This document shows, in pieces, positions 42,968 through 50,857 of a stretch of 64,000 nucleotides of DNA. Made by a program: the position numbers and the translations under genes. The stretch comes from Vibrio barjaei (GTDB lineage: Bacteria; Pseudomonadota; Gammaproteobacteria; Enterobacterales; Vibrionaceae): assembly GCF_001639065.2 (NCBI RefSeq), contig NZ_LQXO02000012.1, positions 248,001 through 312,000 of the forward strand. Direction: 5' to 3'. Position 1 is the stretch's first letter, and each line of letters starts with the position of its first letter. The notes beneath the pieces were generated by a model, which saw nothing but the letters and a program-made list of their open reading frames with translations, was not told the origin of the DNA and searched no databases.

Positions 42968-43540
42968 TTACACCAAAGGAGTTAGATCTGCAGGGCGGTA
43001 ATAGACGGATTTAAGTACTTTGCCTTTACGAATTGTTTTTGCTTCAGAAACGAAATCTTCAGCACATTTTGCGATGATGTATTCGCCTTTTTGAACGGCC
43101 ATTAGGGCAATGCCTTGCTTCGCGTAGTGCGCTTCAGTCTCCGCATACTCTTGCTCATTGCGGCACACTTTGCTCATGTTACTAGAGTGGATTTCATCCC
43201 AGCACTTAATGAAGTCGATGTCGCGGTTGGCTGCTACATGCAGTAGAAGCTCAATAAGGTAACTGATAGCTACGTTGTCTTCTACCTTGCTGTCGCCAAG
43301 GTGCACTAAGCGGCCCATTAAGACATAAACAGAATCGATGATCGCGTCCGCTTGTTCTACTTTGCTGTCAGCTTCCGCCAACTCAGTCATTTCTTCGATA
43401 GCAAGAGAGCTATGCAAAGTATCCGCTGCATCATCTAGAGAATTTGCATCATTTACTGGTAGGTCAAATGTAGTACGGAACTCAGTGATATCACGATAAA
43501 GGTGATCGAAAATCTCTTGGGTAAGTTTGGTTAATTTCAT
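42968..43540 (-). CDS. MazG/PRA-PH-like NTP pyrophosphohydrolase
   Basis: All-alpha nucleotide pyrophosphohydrolase of 190 residues. The metal-binding pattern is visible: SLAIEEMTELAEAD (ExxE) and then ADAIIDSVYVLMGRL (ExxD/DxxD-type acidic pair), as in phage and bacterial phosphoribosyl-ATP pyrophosphohydrolase-like proteins. These enzymes remove pyrophosphate from (d)NTPs. The C-terminal half (residues ~100-190) is a family-specific extension with ISYLIELLLHVAANRDIDFIKCWDEIHSSNMSK. Substrate unknown. Confidence 0.82.
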   Translation of the reverse strand: MKLTKLTQEIFDHLYRDITEFRTTFDLPVNDANSLDDAADTLHSSLAIEEMTELAEADSKVEQADAIIDSVYVLMGRLVHLGDSKVEDNVAISYLIELLLHVAANRDIDFIKCWDEIHSSNMSKVCRNEQEYAETEAHYAKQGIALMAVQKGEYIIAKCAEDFVSEAKTIRKGKVLKSVYYRPADLTPLV

Positions 43541-43747
43541 CGATTTCTGTCTTTTGGTATAGGTTTTACGATCCTATCAAACCATCTGAACGTTCGCTAC
43601 TTTAAGAACTATATTCTTAATGTAAGTTTAAAATTCGTAGATTATGATGAAACGAGAAAATAGCATCTGGATGATATTGAAATTCAGAGTTATAGACGAT
43701 ACTCTTTCAATAAATTCAGTTGGTTAAGTACTTAAAATAACCGCTGT

Positions 43748-43776
43748 CTGCACGGATTTTGCACGATTTGTATGTT
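43748..43776 (+). promoter_or_regulatory. Putative promoter in front of the sRNA candidate
   Basis: CTGCAC (43748-43753) and TATGTT (43771-43776), 17 bp apart, fit a sigma-70 promoter of moderate strength. A transcript would begin near 43783. Confidence 0.4.
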
Positions 43777-43782
43777 TAGTAA

Positions 43783-43896
43783 GGGTAGAGATCGCGCACC
43801 AGTTTCAGAAAGTACACGTACTTTTTGGAAAACGTCGTTTCGGAATTAGGGTCCCGAGTCGTCGTACCTAAAGGCCACCTTTCGAGGTGGCCTTTT
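43783..43896 (+). ncRNA. Candidate small RNA
   Basis: A ~114-nt stretch on the plus strand between two minus-strand genes. It begins after a promoter-like sequence and ends in a strong hairpin AAAGGCCACC / GGTGGCCTTT (43870-43895) followed by T's. Inside it are a hairpin AAAGTA-CACG-TACTTT (43809-43824) and a TCGG/CCGA stem. No reading frame with good signals is present. It is not Qrr, Spot 42, CyaR or any other sRNA I know. The terminator may instead serve the neighbouring minus-strand gene. Confidence 0.45.
43870..43896. terminator. Strong hairpin, terminator in either direction
   Basis: Perfect 10-bp stem AAAGGCCACC / GGTGGCCTTT around a six-base loop, with TTTT on the plus side and TTTA on the minus side. 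It is 67 bases beyond the stop of the 87-residue minus-strand gene and ends the candidate sRNA on the plus strand. Confidence 0.8.
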
Positions 43897-43961
43897 AACA
43901 TCTTGTACTCAATAACGCAGCCGAATGGCCATTATCTAAGTGTAGGTTCATGTTGAGAATG

Positions 43962-44225
43962 TCACCTGCCAGTAGGCAGTTCAGCATAAAAGTCATCGAA
44001 GTTGCCCCATAGCTCTAATAACTGATACACATCTCTTTGGGTAATAAACTTACTATTCACATGTTCTTTGTCATCTAAAAGCACGAGGTAGTGAGGCATG
44101 ACTTGGTTTGCTGTTGGGATGGCATTCCATTGGGCGAGAATGCTCTCGGAGCAAGCGTTAGAAAAGGTGGCAAGTTCGATGCCTGTTTCTCCAACAGTAT
44201 TGTAGATAGTTAGAGATAAACTCAT
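43962..44225 (-). CDS. Conserved-type small protein, unknown
   Basis: An 87-residue soluble protein beginning MSLSLTIYNTVGETGIELATF, with no transmembrane segment and mixed alpha/beta character. I do not recognise the family. No strong SD. A hairpin follows it downstream. It lies between the MazG-like gene and a 42-residue membrane microprotein gene on the same strand. Confidence 0.6.
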   Translation of the reverse strand: MSLSLTIYNTVGETGIELATFSNACSESILAQWNAIPTANQVMPHYLVLLDDKEHVNSKFITQRDVYQLLELWGNFDDFYAELPTGR

Positions 44226-44339
44226 ATTAAAATGCTGAATGAATTGAGCCTTAAGGATGGATGTAGTGTATCAGTGGGCGTGGATACTACAAAGCAAAGA
44301 CTTGTCAGAATTGTATGACGTTTATAAGTGGAAAAGTTC

Positions 44340-44366
44340 GCCCACTAAACAAAGAGCATAGTGGGC
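44340..44366 (-). terminator. Terminator-like hairpin after the 42-residue gene
   Basis: Stem GCCCACTA / TAGTGGGC with an 11-base loop, 8 bases beyond the stop of the 42-residue gene; on the minus strand it is followed by GAACTTTTCC. A moderate terminator. Confidence 0.6.
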
Positions 44367-44373
44367 AGGCAAA

Positions 44374-44502
44374 TCACTTCGTTGACTCTACTTGAGCCGT
44401 AGTTTGGGCTGGGTTGTCATGCCCCATTTGATCCATGATGTCGTAGGTCACAAAATACGTGACAAGCAGAATCAAAGGGATAAATTTAATCCAAGGTTTC
44501 AT
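44374..44502 (-). CDS. 42-residue membrane microprotein
   Basis: Short gene beginning MKPWIKFIPLILLVTYF: one N-terminal transmembrane helix followed by a hydrophilic tail with DIMDQMGHDNPAQTTAQVE. The start is preceded by GATGAGA at SD distance. The eight bases ACTACCAC directly before the start are repeated inverted upstream (GTGGTAGT, 44535-44542 on the plus strand), so the start region can fold into a hairpin. A terminator-like stem follows eight bases after the stop. Family not recognised; size and helix are typical of small stress- or complex-associated membrane proteins. Confidence 0.6.
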   Translation of the reverse strand: MKPWIKFIPLILLVTYFVTYDIMDQMGHDNPAQTTAQVESTK

Positions 44503-44609
44503 GGTGGTAGTCTCATCAAATCAATTAAGGTGAAACTACCACTGAGTTAACGGTTTCGATACGACTAAAATCGCAATGTAAGGTTGACTTGAGCAGAGCT
44601 TGAATTTGA

Positions 44610-45185
44610 TCAGTGACCAAATAGATATGGGAACAATTGCTTTCTTTCCGATTCATTTAGAGCACTGACGCGGTCAATATTATTATCTGGGATCGCTTCC
44701 GGATTCGGGTAATGCTTTAGCACTCGCTCCATACTTTCTTCTCGAATAAGGTGGAAGATAGGGTAGGGAGAACGATTGGTCAGATTTTCAGGGTCTTCTG
44801 GTTCTGCGCCACCAAAACAGTAATCTGGATGGAATGTGGCGACTTGGTAGATGCCTTCCCAATCATTTTGTTTGATAAGTGCTTCGACCCAATCAATAAA
44901 GAAGTTATAGTCCATGAAGTCTTCAAGCATATTCGGAACTACAACCAATGTGGTCTCGAGATCACTTGCTTCGGTTTGTTCCAATAACATCAGTTCGCCC
45001 AGAATATCTTCTAATAGACCTTCTTCATTATCGGCCAGACTAACAAAGGTTTTGATTTGCTTGTTTCTTTCAGGTTTGGCTGCAAAAGGGCAAAGGTTTA
45101 AACCAATAACCACATCTTTTAGCCACTGTTGAACTCGTTGCTCGATCTTTACTACTTCTTCACGTAAGGGTCTAATTTCTTTCAT
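44610..45185 (-). CDS. DUF1415 family protein
   Basis: A 191-residue member of the DUF1415 family, unknown function, common in gammaproteobacteria. The N-terminal GLNLCPFAAKPE and the central ATFHPDYCFGGAEPEDPENLTNRSPYPIFHLIREESM are the diagnostic blocks. The ATG at 45185 starts MKEIRPLREEV. Single gene with no clear partners. Confidence 0.88.
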   Translation of the reverse strand: MKEIRPLREEVVKIEQRVQQWLKDVVIGLNLCPFAAKPERNKQIKTFVSLADNEEGLLEDILGELMLLEQTEASDLETTLVVVPNMLEDFMDYNFFIDWVEALIKQNDWEGIYQVATFHPDYCFGGAEPEDPENLTNRSPYPIFHLIREESMERVLKHYPNPEAIPDNNIDRVSALNESERKQLFPYLFGH

Positions 45186-45357
45186 ATATCTTCGTAATCA
45201 ACGCATTGTTGCTATTCAGTTGCTTAAGCTGAGGCACCAAAAAACCATCAGCTGAAGGGAGATGATGCTCAAATCCATTGGATCAAAGCGTCGGTTAGCC
45301 ACATGCTAATGCAGTTGAGGCTGATTTGAAACTATTTTGGATCACTGTCAATCATAG

Positions 45358-46248
45358 TCAAAGCATCAAGAAAGCTCTAAGTTCTTCAATGAATGTTTTG
45401 ACTTTTCGAGGCGTATTAACTCGTTCTCGATAGAGTGCAAACACTGCCCGCTTTTGTAATTGGTAGTGGCTGAGTACTTCGATGAGTTTGCCATCACTGA
45501 TTTCTTCTCTAGCCAACTCTCTTGGGAGCATAGCGACACCAAAGTGGTTGAGTAGTGCCGCCTTAATGGCTTGAACACTATTGACCGAGATGGAAGGCGA
45601 AACCTCAATATCGTATTCTTCTATGCCCTTGCGAAAACGCCATAGAGAATAGTTTTTCAGATTTGGGTCTTCAACTACCCGATGAGATAACAAGTCTATC
45701 GGATGCAGAAGCGGCTCATGATTTTGCAAATATTGTGGTGACGCACAGACAATGCATTGGTTTTCAGTGAGTTTTGTAGCAATAAGGTCTAGGTCTTGTC
45801 TGACCAAGTTACCCGAGCGGATGGCGACGTCATAGCCTTGCGAAGAGATGTCGTTTACTCCGTCATCAAGCTGCAGGCTAACTTGAACCTCTGGATACCT
45901 AGCACAAAATTCGCAGATGAATGGCATTAACATGATCTCGGTAAGACCATTCGGTGCGAGAACGTTCAACGTACCTGACATTGCATCACTATCGTGCCTA
46001 ATGCTGTCGTTCAGCGTATCCAACTTAGTCACTAAAATGTTTGACTCAAGGTAGTAGTGTTTACCTGCATCGGTTAAAGACAGTGTTTTAGTTGAACGAT
46101 TCATTAATCGCGTGCCTAGATGATTTTCTAGATCACGAATGTTCCTGCTAACCAATGACTTGGATACACCTAATTGTTTTGAAGCACCGGTGAAGCTGCC
46201 CTCTTCAACAGTACTGATATACGAACGTATGAGTGTCAGTAGATTCAT
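45358..46248 (-). CDS. LysR-family transcriptional regulator
   Basis: LTTR of about 296 residues from the ATG at 46248 (GAGAA ahead of it). The N-terminal winged HTH is IRSYISTVEEGSFTGASKQLGVSKSLVSRNIRDLENHLGTRLMNRSTKTLSLTDAG; the rest is the substrate-binding-like effector domain. Its closeness to CrgA/DsdC-type LTTRs with the ASKQLGVSKSLVSRNI helix is noted. It is divergent from the SnoaL-like gene, with about 118 bp between starts, the typical layout of an LTTR and its target. Confidence 0.87.
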   Translation of the reverse strand: MNLLTLIRSYISTVEEGSFTGASKQLGVSKSLVSRNIRDLENHLGTRLMNRSTKTLSLTDAGKHYYLESNILVTKLDTLNDSIRHDSDAMSGTLNVLAPNGLTEIMLMPFICEFCARYPEVQVSLQLDDGVNDISSQGYDVAIRSGNLVRQDLDLIATKLTENQCIVCASPQYLQNHEPLLHPIDLLSHRVVEDPNLKNYSLWRFRKGIEEYDIEVSPSISVNSVQAIKAALLNHFGVAMLPRELAREEISDGKLIEVLSHYQLQKRAVFALYRERVNTPRKVKTFIEELRAFLML

Positions 46249-46365
46249 GGTTATTCTCATTGTTTACTAATTGTTGACATCCTATCCACCTTTTACAGTC
46301 TATTCAAATCTACTATTACTAATAAAATGACAATAAAAACAAAGGTAAAATAAAGGAGAATAGAG

Positions 46366-46803
46366 ATGGCAAGTAAACAAATTCAAACGATTAAAGACTA
46401 TTTTGAATTTTGTGTTGATGGAAAAGCAACAGAGCGTGTAGGCGAGTATTTTGCGCTGGATGCCCTGATCTATAGACCAGACTGTGGAACAATATTACGG
46501 GGGCTTGAGGAGTTTGAAGCTAAGCTCAAATCTTGCGTTACTGAACGGTATGAAAGTGTGAAAACAACATTTCAACGAGTTGTCGAGGCAGAAGATCAAG
46601 TGGTCGTGGCGTTAACACATAAAGCCGAAAATTCGAATACTTGGATGGGTTTTGATGTGTCGGGGAAAGACGTGACATGGACTAGCCTTACCTATTTCCG
46701 TTTCAATGATGAAGGTAAAATAATCGAAGAGATTGTTGAACGAAACGAACTTAGTATGGCTAAGCAATTGGGCTTACATCTAGATGTCACCAAAAGAGCG
46801 TAA
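46366..46803 (+). CDS. SnoaL-like / NTF2-fold protein
   Basis: A 145-residue protein with the SnoaL/NTF2-like ester-cyclase/isomerase fold: KDYFEFCVDGKATERVGEYFALDALIYRPDCGTILRGLEEFEAKL, and YFRFNDEGKIIEEIVER near the end. Such proteins bind small hydrophobic molecules or act as isomerases or dehydratases. ATG follows AAAGGAGAAT. Being divergent from a LysR gene it is probably that regulator's target. The reaction cannot be told from sequence. Confidence 0.78.
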   Translation: MASKQIQTIKDYFEFCVDGKATERVGEYFALDALIYRPDCGTILRGLEEFEAKLKSCVTERYESVKTTFQRVVEAEDQVVVALTHKAENSNTWMGFDVSGKDVTWTSLTYFRFNDEGKIIEEIVERNELSMAKQLGLHLDVTKRA

Positions 46804-46854
46804 ATAACACTTACAGCATCGAATTCGAAATGTATCTTTGAATCAACAAAGTAT

Positions 46855-46880
46855 AAAGCCATCTTTTATAAGATGGCTTT
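46855..46880. terminator. Bidirectional terminator between convergent genes
   Basis: Perfect 11-bp stem AAAGCCATCTT / AAGATGGCTTT with loop TTAT, followed by TTAT on the plus side. It separates the SnoaL-like gene from the convergent small secreted-protein gene. Confidence 0.85.
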
Positions 46881-46885
46881 TATCG

Positions 46886-47077
46886 TTAATCGGATTTTCT
46901 TTCTACCTCCGCAGGACAAGACTTCGACAGTGGGACTTCAACGACGTAGTCACGACCGTTGTCATCGTAATGGCAAATGCGATGATCACCATTTTTAAAC
47001 TCATAGTCGTACTTGACTGTATAAGCGAAGGCTAGCGGAGCAGCTAGTGATAGAGCTAGAAATAGCAGTTTTTTCAT
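46886..47077 (-). CDS. Small exported protein, unknown
   Basis: A 63-residue protein with a clean signal peptide (MKKLLFLALSLAAPLAFA), leaving a ~45-residue periplasmic part containing two cysteines (HRICHYDD and KSCPAE) that may form a disulfide. Strong SD AAGGAGG eight bases before ATG. I do not recognise the family. Convergent with the SnoaL-like gene and ended by the shared terminator. Confidence 0.78.
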   Translation of the reverse strand: MKKLLFLALSLAAPLAFAYTVKYDYEFKNGDHRICHYDDNGRDYVVEVPLSKSCPAEVERKSD

Positions 47078-47144
47078 AGGTACTTCCTCCTTGTTTGTCT
47101 TTGTTTGATTGACACTTGTAATCGCTTAAAAACAAAAAATATCC

Positions 47145-47318
47145 TTAAATGAGTAATTCCATGAGACTGAGAAACGCAGGGGCTACCAGTAGAAGAAAGC
47201 AGACCCACATCATCGCAATGGCCAGACGCTCAATACCGTCAGTAGTGCAGACCTTTAGTAGGGTCTTTGTGACCGGGTGGCCTAAAAACTTCACTATGCG
47301 TGCCATATCAACAAGCAT
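47145..47318 (-). CDS. Possible small membrane protein, doubtful
   Basis: A minus-strand frame whose last ~57 residues (from MLVDMARIVKFLGHPVT) hold one good hydrophobic helix (LAIAMMWVCFLLLVAPAFLSLMELL). No SD is seen before either internal ATG, and the frame's longer form (start at 47486) overlaps the zinc-ribbon gene by 77 bases. It may be a real membrane protein downstream of that gene or a chance frame. Confidence 0.3.
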   Translation of the reverse strand: MLVDMARIVKFLGHPVTKTLLKVCTTDGIERLAIAMMWVCFLLLVAPAFLSLMELLI

Positions 47319-47409
47319 TGAGCAAGTAATACGTTGTCGTCGCGACAGCGCAGGCAGAAAATAAAAGTAGGATGAGAGCGAGCGTTTCCTTATCCATCTT
47401 GTTGTGCCG

Positions 47410-47655
47410 CTACTGGCTAAAAAGTAGCGCTTTTGAGAAAAAACGAGTAAAGCCGCACTGATCACAACAGAGATGAACATATTCAATGTTGCCCATAGTC
47501 ACCGTATAGATGGTATCTGGTAGAGCAGAAATATTTGAATAGCGACTGTTGATTCTTGGTGTTCGCCAATATTCAGAGCCACATTGAGAGCATACAGACT
47601 CGACCTTTTTTTCCTTCAAACGGTCATATAGTTCATTTATTGTTAGTGTGTTCAT
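47410..47655 (-). CDS. Small zinc-ribbon-like protein
   Basis: An 81-residue protein with paired cysteines typical of a zinc ribbon: SVCSQCGSEYW (CxxC, residues ~20-24) and LCCDQCGFTRFF (CCxxC, ~64-68), separated by a ~40-residue strand-rich segment. The N-terminal NTLTINELYDRLKEKKV looks helical. ATG follows AGGTATTAGC. It may bind nucleic acid or protein. Family not recognised. Confidence 0.62.
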   Translation of the reverse strand: MNTLTINELYDRLKEKKVESVCSQCGSEYWRTPRINSRYSNISALPDTIYTVTMGNIEYVHLCCDQCGFTRFFSKALLFSQ

Positions 47656-47795
47656 AGCTAATACCTAGATGTTCTTGTTACAGAAAAATAAGATGGTTGT
47701 TCTTGCATTAGCCAACTGTTAACTAAACATAACGAGAAAAAAGAGAATACTTGAATATTGTTATTGGTCATGTTTGGTTTCTTTATTCTTAATTT

Positions 47796-48215
47796 TCATA
47801 GATCTTTTGCACACCTAACATCTTTCAAGGTTCTTATAGTCGGTTCCATTACGGGAACTTGCCTTTTACGAAAGACCTTGCGATGTTTAATTATTTCAGT
47901 GATAGGTTGGTGTTGAGAGATATTCCCGGTATAGATGACTTTAATGTCATGACACAAGAACCAACCACCAACAAAGTCACCGCTTAACCTTGTCAACAGC
48001 TTATGCGACGAGGCTTTCTTACTCCGCCCCACATGCCCTCCAAATGACATCAAATCACCGTTAGATACGACACACCAATACACTTTGCTCACTTTTCGGT
48101 TTATGAATAGCGTCCCGTCGGGGAATAGAGGTGAGGCATTCTCGCCCAATAAGCTCTCTATATCAGGATTGGTAAGAATTTGGAAAGGTTTGCGTTGTGC
48201 TGTAGCGCGTCCCAT
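47796..48215 (-). CDS. Hypothetical protein, 139 residues
   Basis: Basic soluble protein with no clear family. It has a good SD (GAGAGGT) before ATG, and the stretch LFINRKVSKVYWCVVSNGDLMSFGGHVGRSKKASSHKLLTRLSGDFVGGWFLCHDIKV suggests a compact beta-rich domain. C-terminal KHRKVFRKRQV is strongly positive. Isolated between two A/T-rich gaps. Confidence 0.55.
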   Translation of the reverse strand: MGRATAQRKPFQILTNPDIESLLGENASPLFPDGTLFINRKVSKVYWCVVSNGDLMSFGGHVGRSKKASSHKLLTRLSGDFVGGWFLCHDIKVIYTGNISQHQPITEIIKHRKVFRKRQVPVMEPTIRTLKDVRCAKDL

Positions 48216-48671
48216 TGTTTACCTCTCATAAAATCTTCGTTTTATGTTAATTTTGATTATATAGGCTGACATGGTTTGTTGATTAATTAACTATTTTTAC
48301 TGTTATTGTGATTATATTATTAAACGATTTTTAACTTATTTAGCTAATGGTTTTAATAGCCCTTGTTGTACATAACCTTCAATTGATCGATCTTGTGATT
48401 TCATATTTTAAAAAGAACCCTCTAACAATTTTTCATGGAAGTTTGTTAGAGGGCTAATACACGGATTCGTGTAGAATGTTAGCATTAATATTAACGGTGT
48501 AGTTCGTTAATAACTCTGTGAGTTGTTGGATAGCCACAAAGTAAATAAACCTTAAACAATTAGTTAAGGTTTGTAACGAGAAAAGTTATTAACGTTATTT
48601 GTTACTTACATTAATATTGATTACCGTTGGTTAGTATGTGCCCAACGGTAAAGGAAAGTTTAGGAGAGGAT
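48216..48671. other. Hairpin-rich gap beyond the MFS gene
   Basis: About 456 bp without a gene. From right to left it contains stems TTACCGTTGG/CCAACGGTAA (48621-48651), AAACCTTAA/TTAAGGTTT (48547-48572), TATTAACG/CGTTAATA (48489-48512), TACACG/CGTGTA with loop GATT (48458-48473), and finally a terminator at 48418-48453. The left half (48216-48400) is plain A/T-rich DNA. The stems may belong to a long 3' untranslated RNA of the MFS gene or a separate small RNA. Confidence 0.45.
48418..48453 (-). terminator. Terminator of the MFS transcript or a structured RNA
   Basis: Perfect 11-bp stem CCCTCTAACAA / TTGTTAGAGGG with a 14-base loop; on the minus strand it is followed by TTCTTTTT. It lies about 220 bases beyond the MFS stop, unusually far. 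Confidence 0.85.
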
Positions 48672-49883
48672 TTAACGAGAGTCTGCGACAAGTGCCGTAG
48701 TTTGCTCTGCTCGATCTAGCTTGGCAAGTTTCCAACATAATGCAAACAGAGCAAGGTATAAGACTAATCCACCTTCAACCACAGAAGTCCATTTACCGTG
48801 TTGCCAACAGTACAGTAAGAAGAAACCACCAATACTTCCACCTACGTAATAATGCACAAGATAAAGTGCGGTAGCCGTTGCTTTGGCAGTAGTCGCTTTC
48901 TGACTAACCCATGCGTACGCCAATGTGTGAGTAAAAAACGCACCGCCACTGATGAGAAGTAGCCCGACCAACATGGCAGGGATGCTCTCTATTATAGCGA
49001 CTAGCATACCGAGTAAGCTGAGTGTAGTGCCTAGTGCCATTCCAAGAGTTGGCGAGAAATGAGCGCGCCATTTGCCAGTCCATTTGGAAGAAACCGTCCC
49101 TGCTAAGTAGCAAAGGAAGATCAAAGCAGATAACGTGACCGGTAGATTGTGCGGATCCGCCACCAATCTAAATCCCATAACAGAGTATAGATTGACAAAG
49201 AGTGCAAAGTTAATACCGCCGATAATCATTGCAACCCAAACTATCGGTGTTGAAACGTGAGTTAACAGGGCTCGGTTATGATGAAAGAAAAGGCCACGCG
49301 TAGGTTTGAAATGTTGCTGCTTCGGCAATAGCAAGGCGACGATGATGACGCAAACTAATGTAAAGCTGGAGATAATCAGCACCGCCGTATGCCAATCAAA
49401 GTAGCCTGTGAGTATACCGCCGGCCACACGCCCGGCAATACCACCTAGTGAGTTGGCCGCGATATAGCCGCCGATCGCTCGAGTAAAGGCTTCACTGGAT
49501 AACTCCTCAACCATATAAGCGACGGCTACTGAGGCAAATGCTGCTAAGGATACTCCCATACAAGCTCGCAGAAACACGAGTGTCGATAAGTTATCGGTTA
49601 ACAACATCAAATAACCGATAACAGGAATCGCAAATAAACCTGCGAGCATAACGAACCGTCGGCCTAAGCTCTCCGAAGTAATAGCCCAAGGAACTAAACA
49701 TACCGACAGCCCTAGCGTAGAAGCAGCGAACACCCAGTTTATCTCAGTTTCTGAGACTGAAAAGTGTATAGCAAGCTGCGGTAGGATTGGTTGGAAGATA
49801 TATAGATTACAAAACACCAAAAAGGAGCCGAGGGCTAATGCCCAAGTTATCTGTTGGTATTGTTTCGTATGCAGCTCTATCAC
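48672..49883 (-). CDS. MFS transporter (YnfM-like)
   Basis: Major facilitator of about 400 residues with ~12 helices; the drug-exporter motif near helix 2-3 is visible (WAITSESLGRRFVMLAGL), and FLRACMGVSLAAFASVAVAYMVEELSSEAFTRAIGGYIAANSLGGIAGRVAGGILT matches the YnfM/arabinose-efflux subgroup. The frame is open to 49931; I favour the GTG at 49883 (VIELHTKQYQQITWALALGS), which leaves a ~105-bp gap to the divergent LysR gene. Substrate unknown; probably controlled by that LysR. Confidence 0.87.
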   Translation of the reverse strand: MIELHTKQYQQITWALALGSFLVFCNLYIFQPILPQLAIHFSVSETEINWVFAASTLGLSVCLVPWAITSESLGRRFVMLAGLFAIPVIGYLMLLTDNLSTLVFLRACMGVSLAAFASVAVAYMVEELSSEAFTRAIGGYIAANSLGGIAGRVAGGILTGYFDWHTAVLIISSFTLVCVIIVALLLPKQQHFKPTRGLFFHHNRALLTHVSTPIVWVAMIIGGINFALFVNLYSVMGFRLVADPHNLPVTLSALIFLCYLAGTVSSKWTGKWRAHFSPTLGMALGTTLSLLGMLVAIIESIPAMLVGLLLISGGAFFTHTLAYAWVSQKATTAKATATALYLVHYYVGGSIGGFFLLYCWQHGKWTSVVEGGLVLYLALFALCWKLAKLDRAEQTTALVADSR

Positions 49884-49987
49884 AACCTGATTCTCTATAA
49901 CTAAACGATGCTTATGTGACCAAGTTAGCACTCAAATATGGATTAATGAAATATATTAAAGCTATAGTTTCGATATATTTTATTAAT

Positions 49988-50857
49988 ATGGATATTAAAC
50001 AACTTAAGCACTTTCTTGCCGTCGCAGAACACCAAAACTTTACCCGAGCAGCCCAAGCGGTCGCCATTGCTCAGCCTGCACTGAGTATTTCTATCAAGAA
50101 GTTTGAACAACAGTTAGGTGTGCAGCTTTTTTCTCGTGTCGATAAACAAGTGATGCTGACACAGGAAGGCCGAGTGCTATTGCCTCATGCTCAGAAAGTT
50201 CTGCGCCAAATTGATGATGCCAGCCTAGCCATTGATGAGATGAAAGGGTTATTAAAGGGCGAAGTCCGTTTGGGGACACCAAGTATGATGGGGTCATATT
50301 TTTTTCCAGAAATAGTCATGGCATTTAAGAGTGCTTATCCTAATCTCAAAATGACGGTTATCGAGGCAGGAACACAAGACATCAGAAAGATGTTACTTCA
50401 TGGGGATATAGACCTCGGTGTTATTCGCAATACGGACGTGCCCGATGATTTAGAAGTCGACCAAATCTTTCGCTCTGAAATGGTAGCGGTAGTCAGTCAA
50501 AACCACCCATTTGCAAATAAGCAATCATTAGATTTTGACGATTTTTTCGATGAAGAATTGGTGATGTTTAAACCCGGATATTTCCACCGCGACTTTATTG
50601 ATGAGGAGTGTGAACGCCGTAATATTGAAGCGAAGTTTTCGTTTGAAACTAATCTTCTCCCAATGATTCTATCTATAGTGAAGCGTGAGTTTGCCATTAC
50701 GGCATTACTGGAATTGGTTACAGGACATGAACCGCAACTTAAGGGCATATCGTTTTCGCCGCCAGTGTTCGTCGACCTTGCTCTAGCGTGGCGTAAAGAT
50801 GGGTATTTATCGCGTGCTGATAGGACTTTTATAGATTTTGTTAAGAAGCATCTCTGA
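49988..50857 (+). CDS. LysR-family transcriptional regulator (divergent to MFS)
   Basis: LTTR of about 289 residues from the ATG at 49988 (MDIKQLKHFLAVAEHQNFTRAAQAVAIAQPALSISIKKFEQQLGVQLFSR), the usual N-terminal start; the frame opens at 49916. The effector domain has LKGEVRLGTPSMMGSYFFPEIV. Probably regulates the divergent MFS exporter. Its 3' end overlaps the convergent protease gene by 17 bp. Confidence 0.88.
   Translation: MDIKQLKHFLAVAEHQNFTRAAQAVAIAQPALSISIKKFEQQLGVQLFSRVDKQVMLTQEGRVLLPHAQKVLRQIDDASLAIDEMKGLLKGEVRLGTPSMMGSYFFPEIVMAFKSAYPNLKMTVIEAGTQDIRKMLLHGDIDLGVIRNTDVPDDLEVDQIFRSEMVAVVSQNHPFANKQSLDFDDFFDEELVMFKPGYFHRDFIDEECERRNIEAKFSFETNLLPMILSIVKREFAITALLELVTGHEPQLKGISFSPPVFVDLALAWRKDGYLSRADRTFIDFVKKHL

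Noticed and set aside
43748..43896. A Qrr or Spot 42 sRNA
   Set aside because: The body does not show the conserved Qrr core or the Spot 42 sequence; it remains an unnamed candidate.
48418..48651. Integron attC (VCR-like) site
   Set aside because: The stems are separate and short, and the attC core-site ends and VCR sequence are not present; no cassette array or integrase lies near.
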